Shown piece after piece: positions 58,486 through 64,000 of a DNA stretch of 64,000 nucleotides. The stretch is taken from the NCBI GenBank assembly GCA_017429685.1, contig JAFROL010000024.1, forward strand, positions 87,790-151,789, given 5' to 3'. Numbering within the stretch: position 1 is the stretch's first letter; every line of letters begins with the position of its first letter. Under the pieces are notes generated by a model. That model did not search any database, was not told the origin of the DNA, and was given only the letters and a program-made list of their open reading frames with translations. A program made the position numbers and the translations under genes. Origin of the DNA: Bacteroidales bacterium (lineage in GTDB: Bacteria; Bacteroidota; Bacteroidia; Bacteroidales; P3).

Positions 58486-59097
58486 ATGACTGTAATGTAC
58501 ATCCACGGCTACGGCTCGGACTGCAATGCCACCAAGGGACAGCTGCTGCGCAAGATGCTGCCGCAGTGCCGCGTTGTGTCTCCCACGTTCGACTATCTCC
58601 ATTGCACACCCTGGCAGATCCAGAAGCAAATACACGACTATGTGGAGGAAGAGAACGTCTCTATGCTTGTCGGAAGCAGCTTCGGAGGCTATCAGGCCCT
58701 CTGCGCAACGGCCTTCTTCCACGGCCCGGTGTGGGTGGTCAATCCAGTCCACGATGTTGTCTCCACCATCAGACGTGTCATTATCAATTCTCAAAGCTTT
58801 CAAGGGTCGTGTTTCGACATCGATTTGCTTGATGTCTACAGCGATTTCAACCAAAAAAATTTCTGCTGCCAGTCAAAGCTAAACCAGTCCGGGCGCTGGC
58901 CGGCCGATATTCCGCTCAATTTCGCCCTCAGCACCGACGACGAATTGCTTGGCGACCATCAGCCGCTGCTCGACCTTTTCCCACATCACGACAAGGTGGT
59001 GTGGAAAGACAATAGCGGCCACGTTTTCCTTAAATTTGAAGAGCTGCAGGCGGATATAGAACAATCACTTGGCACCGAAACCGCATCTGCGCAATAG
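58486..59097 (+). CDS. YqiA/YcfP-like alpha/beta-hydrolase
   Basis: The 203-residue product starts MTVMYIHGYGSDCNATKGQL, with the oxyanion HGYGS, and has the nucleophile elbow GSSFGGYQA (about residues 66-74), the acid Asp in STDDELLGD and the His in DNSGHVFLKFEE. This is the full triad of small esterases of the YqiA type. The substrate is unknown. ATG 58486 is preferred because the fold begins there. It overlaps the convergent M3 peptidase gene by 33 bases at its 3' end. Confidence 0.85.
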   Translation: MTVMYIHGYGSDCNATKGQLLRKMLPQCRVVSPTFDYLHCTPWQIQKQIHDYVEEENVSMLVGSSFGGYQALCATAFFHGPVWVVNPVHDVVSTIRRVIINSQSFQGSCFDIDLLDVYSDFNQKNFCCQSKLNQSGRWPADIPLNFALSTDDELLGDHQPLLDLFPHHDKVVWKDNSGHVFLKFEELQADIEQSLGTETASAQ

Positions 59098-61122
59098 GGC
59101 ACTGTTATCGGGGTCGCGATGCATAAAGCTGCGGAACAGGTCGGCAGGATGGCTGCTGCCTCCACGACTCAGAATCCGTTCGCGAAACTTTTGTGCCGTC
59201 TCGCCGTTGAAGATGCCGTCGGCCTTGAAGCGCGAAAAGATGTCGGCATCGAGTACCTCGGCCCATTTGTAGCCGTAGTATCCGGCGGCATATCCTCCGC
59301 TGAAAATGTGCGTGAATGCCGTGCTGGTGCAGCACCCGCCGACGGTGGGCAACAGCTGCGTCATTGCCTCGTTCTCAAAGTCTTCAATCCTGATGCTGTC
59401 GGCAAGGGGCTCGGTCAGCGTGTGGAAGCGCATATCGACGGTGCCGAAATTGAGCTGGCGCAGGCATAGCCATCCGGCTTCGAAGTTCTCGGCGCGACGC
59501 AGCTTGTCGATATATTCCTGTGGTATCGTCTCGCCGGTCTGGTAATGGTGTGCGAAGGTGTTGAGGAATTCGGGCTCGAGGCACCAGTTTTCCATCAGCT
59601 GCGATGGCATTTCGACAAAGTCGCGTGGCACGCTGGTGCCGCTGACGCTGGGGTAGCAGACGTCGCTGAGCAGGCCGTGCATCGCGTGGCCCATCTCGTG
59701 CATAAAGGTGTGCAGCTCGTCGAAACTGAGCAGGGCGGGTTTTCCGTCGGTGGGCCGTGTGAAGTTGCAAACCACCTGTACGAGCGGACGTTCCTCTTTG
59801 CCGCCGAGGTTCGACTGGCCGCGGAAGTCGGTCATCCAGGCTCCGCTGCGCTTGCCGGCGCTGGGGAACATATCCAGGTAGAGGATGCCCATAAAGCGGT
59901 CGCCGTCAAAGACTTCGTAGGCCTTGACGTCGCTGCGGTAGACTTCTATCGAAGGCGCCTCGACAAAGCGTATGCCGTACAGGCGGCGATAGAGACCGAA
60001 GATGCCTTCGCGCACCTGCTCCAGCGGCAGGTAGGGGCGCAGCAGTTCGCTGTCGAACCCATAGCGTTCCTGCTTCAGCCGTTCGCTGTAGTAGGCAAAA
60101 TCCCAATTCTGCAGTTCGAAATCGGCACCGCACTGCTTGGCAAACTGTCGCACCTCGTCCAAGTCGCGACGGGCATAGCTGATGCAGGCATCGCGCAGGC
60201 TGTCGAGGAAAGCGATGACAGTCTTGGTGTTGCGCGCCATCGTGCGCTCCAGTTTGCAGTCGGCGTAGTTCCTGTATCCAAGCAACTGGGCCTGTTCGAG
60301 TCGCAGGTTGGCGATGCGGCGGGCTATGGCGTTGTTGTCCGACTCGCCGCCGCGGTTGCCTCGGCTGTTGTAGGCGCGCCACATCTGCTCGCGCAGACTG
60401 CGCTTGGAGCAGTAAGTCATAAAAGGACGGTAGGAAGGAGCCTGCAGCGTGAAGGTCCAGCCTTGCTGGCCACGGCTTTCGGCCTCTTGGCGTGCGGCGC
60501 TGCGGACGCCTTCGGGCAGCCCCTCGAGGTCGGCGGGGTCGACGGTGTTGAGCGTGAAGGCGTTGGTGTCGGCCAGCGCATTTTGCCCGAACTGCTCGGT
60601 CAGGGTGGCGATTTCCTCGCTGATGGCTGCAAAACGGCGTTTGTGGTCGGCGTCGAGGCCCACTCCGCCGACGATGAAACGGCGGTGGTATTTTTCCAGC
60701 ACCTGCTGCTGCTCTTCGCTGAGGGACAGCGTGCTGCGATTTGCAAAAAGCGCGTCGACGCGGCCAAACAGGCGCTCGTCCATCCAGATGCTGTCGTCGA
60801 AACGTGTTATTTCGGGCATCAGCTCCATCACCGTCTGCTGCATCTCGGGCGTCGAGTCGCACTCGTTCAGGTTCAGCAGCAGGGCCACAGCGCGGTCCAG
60901 CCGCTCGGTGGCCGTTTCCATACGTTCTATGGTGTTGGCGAATGTGGGTGCATCGCTTTGGTTGGCAATGCTTTCTATGTTGAGGCGTGAGCCTTCGATG
61001 GCCTCACGTATGGCGGGTGCGTAGTCGTTCAGGGCGATGCTGCCGAAAGGTGGCGTCTGGTGCGGCGTGGCCCAGGTTTCGTTCAGGGGATTGCTGTGCA
61101 TAGGAGTGTTTTTATTTGACAA
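59065..61122 (-). CDS. M3 family zinc metallopeptidase (oligopeptidase A / Dcp group)
   Basis: The 685-residue product has the M3 zinc motif in ELHTFMHEMGHAMHGLLSD (HExxH, with Glu as base), downstream Glu ligand in SQLMENWCLEPEFLNTF, and C-terminal DIFSRFKADGIFNGETAQKF typical of the Dcp/OpdA group. No signal peptide is seen (MSNKNTPMHSNPLNETWATP), so it is probably cytosolic. It cuts short peptides. Length fits the family (about 680-700). It converges on the YqiA-like gene with overlapping 3' ends. Confidence 0.94.
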   Translation of the reverse strand: MSNKNTPMHSNPLNETWATPHQTPPFGSIALNDYAPAIREAIEGSRLNIESIANQSDAPTFANTIERMETATERLDRAVALLLNLNECDSTPEMQQTVMELMPEITRFDDSIWMDERLFGRVDALFANRSTLSLSEEQQQVLEKYHRRFIVGGVGLDADHKRRFAAISEEIATLTEQFGQNALADTNAFTLNTVDPADLEGLPEGVRSAARQEAESRGQQGWTFTLQAPSYRPFMTYCSKRSLREQMWRAYNSRGNRGGESDNNAIARRIANLRLEQAQLLGYRNYADCKLERTMARNTKTVIAFLDSLRDACISYARRDLDEVRQFAKQCGADFELQNWDFAYYSERLKQERYGFDSELLRPYLPLEQVREGIFGLYRRLYGIRFVEAPSIEVYRSDVKAYEVFDGDRFMGILYLDMFPSAGKRSGAWMTDFRGQSNLGGKEERPLVQVVCNFTRPTDGKPALLSFDELHTFMHEMGHAMHGLLSDVCYPSVSGTSVPRDFVEMPSQLMENWCLEPEFLNTFAHHYQTGETIPQEYIDKLRRAENFEAGWLCLRQLNFGTVDMRFHTLTEPLADSIRIEDFENEAMTQLLPTVGGCCTSTAFTHIFSGGYAAGYYGYKWAEVLDADIFSRFKADGIFNGETAQKFRERILSRGGSSHPADLFRSFMHRDPDNSALLRRCGFGAK

Positions 61123-61224
61123 AAAATATCACCGCAAAACAATAATAATTTTATTGTGCCGTTTTGATAAGGATATAACGTAAATCACAATTTTTATTGT
61201 ATTTTTTAAAATATTCTTTTGTTT

Positions 61225-62100
61225 ATGAAAAAGTTTTTTTTGACTTTGATTGCTATCGCCCCGCTGCTGTTTGCTGCCTGCAACGGCGAAGACCCTGAAA
61301 AAGAGGCAGCCATACGTCGCGCCGACTCGCTGCAGACCATCATCGACTCGAAGGACGGCGAAATCGACGCCCTCTTCGAGGTGCTCAACGAAATCGAGAC
61401 CAACCTCTCCGAAATCTCTGCACGCTACAGCAAGGTTAACAGCCTCAAGCAGGGCAACCCCGAGATGAACTCGCGCGTCAAGGGACAAATCACCGACCAG
61501 CTGGCCGAAATCGACAATATGCTGTCGCAGAACAAGCAGAAAATCACTTCGCTCAATGCCAAAATCTCCTCGCTTGGACAGGAGAACAGCAAGCTGCAGG
61601 AGTTTGTCGACAACCTCAACCAGCGCATCGCCGACCAGGAGAGCCAGATCAGCACCCTGATGAACGAACTGTCGGTCAGCAAGGCCACCATCCAGCAGCT
61701 GTCTGAAAACGTCAGCGACCTCACCAAGTCCAACCAGGAAAAGGACGACTACATCGCCTACCAGACCAACGAGGCCAACAAGGCCTACTACATCGTCGGC
61801 TCGCTCAAGGAGCTCAAGGAAATGGGCATCGTCAACACAAGTGGCGGCTTTATTGGCATCGGCAAGAAACAGAACACCTCGGCCAATATGGATGTCAGCA
61901 AGTTCCAGACCATCGACCGCACCAAGGTTACCACCATTGCCATCGGTCAGCGCAAGGCACAGGTCATCTCGAAACACCCCGAAGGCTCGTACGAACTCAT
62001 CTACGACGAGAACGACGCCAAAAAGGTTGCCTATCTGACAATCAAGGATGTCAACGCCTTCTGGCGCTTCACCGACTACCTTGTCGTCTCCTCCAAGTGA
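61225..62100 (+). CDS. Lipoprotein with long coiled coil
   Basis: The 291-residue product has a type II signal peptide with lipobox FAAC (Cys about residue 17), then a coiled coil from about residue 25 to 175 (EAAIRRADSLQTIIDSKDGE, NKQKITSLNAKISSLGQENS, SKATIQQLSENVSDLTKSNQ), and a C-terminal globular part of about 115 residues (KAYYIVGSLKELKEMGIVNT, IGKKQNTSANMDVSKFQTID, VISKHPEGSYELIYDENDAK). I do not recognise a named family; similar lipoproteins occur in other Bacteroidota. The ATG at 61225 is next to the signal peptide. A terminator follows. Confidence 0.72.
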   Translation: MKKFFLTLIAIAPLLFAACNGEDPEKEAAIRRADSLQTIIDSKDGEIDALFEVLNEIETNLSEISARYSKVNSLKQGNPEMNSRVKGQITDQLAEIDNMLSQNKQKITSLNAKISSLGQENSKLQEFVDNLNQRIADQESQISTLMNELSVSKATIQQLSENVSDLTKSNQEKDDYIAYQTNEANKAYYIVGSLKELKEMGIVNTSGGFIGIGKKQNTSANMDVSKFQTIDRTKVTTIAIGQRKAQVISKHPEGSYELIYDENDAKKVAYLTIKDVNAFWRFTDYLVVSSK

Positions 62101-62123
62101 GACTAAAATAATTCCGAAAATAG

Positions 62124-62166
62124 AGAACGGAGATGTGAACGTTTGTTTCGCATCTCCGTTCTTTTA
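62124..62166 (+). terminator. Terminator of the coiled-coil lipoprotein gene
   Basis: AGAACGGAGATG (62124-62135) pairs with CATCTCCGTTCT (62151-62162), followed by TTTATT. Confidence 0.75.
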
Positions 62167-62238
62167 TTGATCCATATAAGACGAAACCGAGCTTGCGCTG
62201 TGCGTTTTGCGCTATGTGCAGACACTTTTTCAGTCCCG

Positions 62239-62368
62239 CGCCGCATCTGCTCCGCCATTTCAACGTTTGTTTAACGTTCGTTCAACGTTACTTCTTCGAT
62301 TGTTCATCGAAGAAATAACGAAGAAGTAACGATGATGTAACGAAGAAGTAACGGCGAAATGGCGGAGC
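62239..62368. repeat. Imperfect palindrome built of 11-nt units
   Basis: Outer arms GCTCCGCCATTTC (62239-62251) and its exact complement (62356-62368). Inside, read in one sense, the left arm has the units GTTTGTTTAAC, GTTCGTTCAAC and GTTACTTCTTC. The right arm in its complement has GTTACTTCTTC, GTTACATCATC, GTTACTTCTTC and GTTATTTCTTC. So it has three units on one side and four on the other. Confidence 0.8.
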
Positions 62369-62638
62369 GGATGGCTCTGTGATTTGCTGATTTAGGTTGT
62401 CACTTTTGTGTCCTGCGACTGGATTCAGTTGACGGGTTAATAATTATCGACTGTTTTTTGTTGTCAGCCGCCTGCGGTTGCGACTGAAAACGGTTTGCTC
62501 TGATCAAGAGCCAGAGCTTTTGGTTTGCCTCAATTCATTGGGGTTCGATGCCCCAATGAATTGATAACAAACGTGATTGTTTGCTCCGGTACTGTCGCCG
62601 TCGCTTTGGTTTGCCGAGACAAATATACTAATTTTTCG

Positions 62639-63547
62639 TCATATAGCTCCTTTTTGTAGTTTTTCGATGGCGTCGTCACGGTACGAGTGCCAGTGCTTTT
62701 TGAGTTCGCCCACATTCTGGTGGGCCTGGCTGGGGGTGAGCATGTCGATGCTGCTGTGCGGGCGTTCCTCGTTGTAGAACTCCACCGCTTTACGTACGGC
62801 GTCAGTCACCTGCCTGATACTGGTGAATGTCTTTCCGTATAGCAACTCGTTCTTGACGGTGTTGTTGATGCGCTCGGCCATGGCGTTGTCCTTCGGGTTG
62901 CCGTCCTCGGTCATGCTGGGGATGATTTTGCTGCCTTTCAGCACTTTGATGTAGTCGGCGCTGGCGTACTGTGTGCCGCGGTCGGAGTGGTGGATTAGGG
63001 TGTCGGAAAAGCCTTCCGGCAGTGTGCCAATGGCCATCTTCAGCGCACGGATGCAGTAGGCGGCCTCCAGTGTCGGGGCCACGTACCAGCCCAGGATGCG
63101 TCTGCTGTAGGCGTCCATCACGATGGTCAGGAACACGAAGCGGTAGCCCGACGGTGCGCTGGAATCTTCAATCATTATGTAGGTGATGTCGCTGACCCAT
63201 ATATGGTTGGGCCGCATGGGAAGCACGCTCTTCACGAGATTGGGGTAGGTCGGCAGGTTGTGGCGAGAGTCCGTCGTTCGGATGGCTCGCGGACGGTGGC
63301 GCAGGTTCAGCCCGCGCTCGTGGAGGATGCTGCGGAACACGTCGCGCCCTACGCGATATTCCTCGAGAAACTTTGCGCTGTACATCCGCCACAGCTTGTC
63401 CATCCCTATCTTCGGGTCTTTCACCCTCACTTCCAGCACATACTGCACCACGAACTGCTCGATGGCGAGGCGCGCCAGCAGCGCGTCCTCGTCACGCTTG
63501 TAAAAGGCCTGTCGTGTCACACCGGCCAGTGCACAAAGTTGACTCAC
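62639..63547 (-). CDS. IS3-family transposase, orfB (DDE integrase domain)
   Basis: The 302-residue product has the catalytic triad of the retroviral-integrase fold: Asp120 (HIWVSDITYI), Asp189 (LIHHSDRGTQY) and Glu225 (NAMAERINNTVKNELL), the DD(35)E spacing. RPHSSIDMLTPSQAH near the end is typical for IS3 orfB. It starts with GTG at 63547 inside the orfA stop context (GTGA), overlapping by 4 bases; the enzyme may be made by coupling or as an orfA-orfB fusion by frameshifting. It moves the element through a circular intermediate in this family. It looks intact. Confidence 0.92.
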   Translation of the reverse strand: MSQLCALAGVTRQAFYKRDEDALLARLAIEQFVVQYVLEVRVKDPKIGMDKLWRMYSAKFLEEYRVGRDVFRSILHERGLNLRHRPRAIRTTDSRHNLPTYPNLVKSVLPMRPNHIWVSDITYIMIEDSSAPSGYRFVFLTIVMDAYSRRILGWYVAPTLEAAYCIRALKMAIGTLPEGFSDTLIHHSDRGTQYASADYIKVLKGSKIIPSMTEDGNPKDNAMAERINNTVKNELLYGKTFTSIRQVTDAVRKAVEFYNEERPHSSIDMLTPSQAHQNVGELKKHWHSYRDDAIEKLQKGAI

Positions 63548-63960
63548 AGGGTATCTTGACTCTCCTTCGTGCAGCCTTTCGACTGTCCGGTGCCGGCTTT
63601 TTTTCGTATCTCGATTCCAAACATCTCCTCTGCCACGTCGACCATCGTGTCATAAAAATCCGCACGCATCTTCTCGTGATAGAGCTGTTTTTTCAGATCC
63701 AAAACTTCCTTGCGGAGAGCCTTTATCTCCTCTGATTCACTGGCATTTGCATTCTTTCCCATAAGCAACGCACTTTTGTCATTTTCAGCTGCAAAGTTAC
63801 GAAGAATATCGTGAACGGTCACCATCCCTATCCCATATTTCCTTGCCAGCGCACTTTGGTTGTGCTGCCCCTCGAGATAGTACTCCCGCACTATCTCCAT
63901 TTTGACTTCTTGGCTTATCCTTTTCTTGCCATTCTTTGTCCGTACTTCTCTTGTACTCAT
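63544..63960 (-). CDS. IS3-family transposase, orfA (HTH protein)
   Basis: The 138-residue product has a helix-turn-helix of the IS3 orfA type (EVKMEIVREYYLEGQHNQSA, LARKYGIGMVTVHDILRNFA) and a leucine-zipper-like segment (ESEEIKALRKEVLDLKKQLY) that mediates dimer formation. It binds the element's ends and, as a fusion with orfB, forms the active transposase. ATG 63960 is chosen; an in-frame TTG lies 21 bases further up. A TAACTTTGC sequence inside the gene looks like a -7 element but is coding. Confidence 0.88.
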   Translation of the reverse strand: MSTREVRTKNGKKRISQEVKMEIVREYYLEGQHNQSALARKYGIGMVTVHDILRNFAAENDKSALLMGKNANASESEEIKALRKEVLDLKKQLYHEKMRADFYDTMVDVAEEMFGIEIRKKAGTGQSKGCTKESQDTL

Positions 63961-64000
63961 TTTTGTTGACTTTTGTGTCAACTTTTTTCAGCGCAAGACA

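Larger units (their letters stand above)
62409..64000 (-). mobile_element. IS3-family insertion sequence (right end at or beyond the window edge)
   Basis: Two overlapping transposase frames are flanked by probable terminal inverted repeats: TGTCCTGCGACTGG at the left (from 62409) and, at the right, the complement of TGTCTTGCGCTG ending at base 64000. The ends start TG and finish CA, as IS3 elements do. About 200 bases between the left end and the orfB stop hold no gene. The target duplication cannot be checked because the right flank is outside the window. Confidence 0.75.

Noticed and set aside
63785-63793. -7 promoter element inside orfA of the IS
   Set aside because: TAACTTTGC fits the motif but is within the orfA coding sequence, in its own sense, with no gene start suitably placed other than orfB.

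Overview
The window looks like a chromosome segment of a member of the Bacteroidales (phylum Bacteroidota). Direct evidence: a 2,433-residue SprA, a PorZ-like protein and C-terminal sorting domains of the type IX secretion system (T9SS); promoters of the Bacteroidota type (TTTG-like -33 and TANNTTTGC -7) with no clear Shine-Dalgarno sites; BspA-type leucine-rich surface proteins; a long-form (666 aa) urocanate hydratase; and many exported lipoproteins. No rRNA, tRNA or CRISPR array was seen.

Layout. 0-3 kb: tail of a T9SS cargo protein, a decayed secreted-protein remnant, a beta-barrel protein and a BspA/LRR cargo protein. 3-12 kb: mostly housekeeping genes (anchored hypothetical protein, lepA, Cys-rich exported protein, lipoprotein, TonB-type protein, panC, 4-TM protein, Sua5-like protein, M64 peptidase). 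12-22.9 kb: lipoprotein, ruvA, sprA, ung, MBL hydrolase. 23-26.8 kb: a toxin-antitoxin pair with a broken toxin, a strongly structured leader and an LRR surface protein with a roughly 345-residue HDT-rich stalk. 26.9-30.6 kb: Fic protein, lysS, a possible small ORF and a lipoprotein. 30.7-33.4 kb: a probable type II restriction-modification pair bracketed by direct repeats of about 150 bp. 33.4-43 kb: hutU, a polytopic protein, two tandem S8 peptidases with probable C-terminal barrels, recO. 43-48.7 kb (minus strand): Ala/Glu-rich protein, gmk, mreC, mreD, porZ. 49-62.1 kb: M16 peptidase, two polytopic membrane proteins, a GH5-like lipoprotein, a DUF481-like protein, a YqiA-like esterase, an M3 peptidase and a coiled-coil lipoprotein. 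62.4-64 kb: an IS3-family element reaching the window edge.

The least ordinary content lies between genes. Two perfect palindromes 18 kb apart (48- and 52-bp arms, 3-nt loops) have arms built from 11-nt units, and one unit differs between the copies with the matching change in the opposite arm. Two other loci (8.1 kb and 62.3 kb) have palindromes or imperfect palindromes with the same 11-nt period but other unit sequences. Short tandem arrays of period 8, 9 and 10-11 abut start or stop codons of lepA, porZ, ung, the MBL gene and a 4-TM protein, and a period-7 repeat lies inside three unrelated reading frames. I read these as marks of repeat-generating processes in this genome. Function is unknown.

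SprA and PorZ belong to the export system that should handle the LRR proteins carrying sorting domains here. The subtilase pair seems instead to carry its own outer-membrane anchor. All coordinates and motifs were read by eye; family assignments rest on recognised motifs, not on searches.
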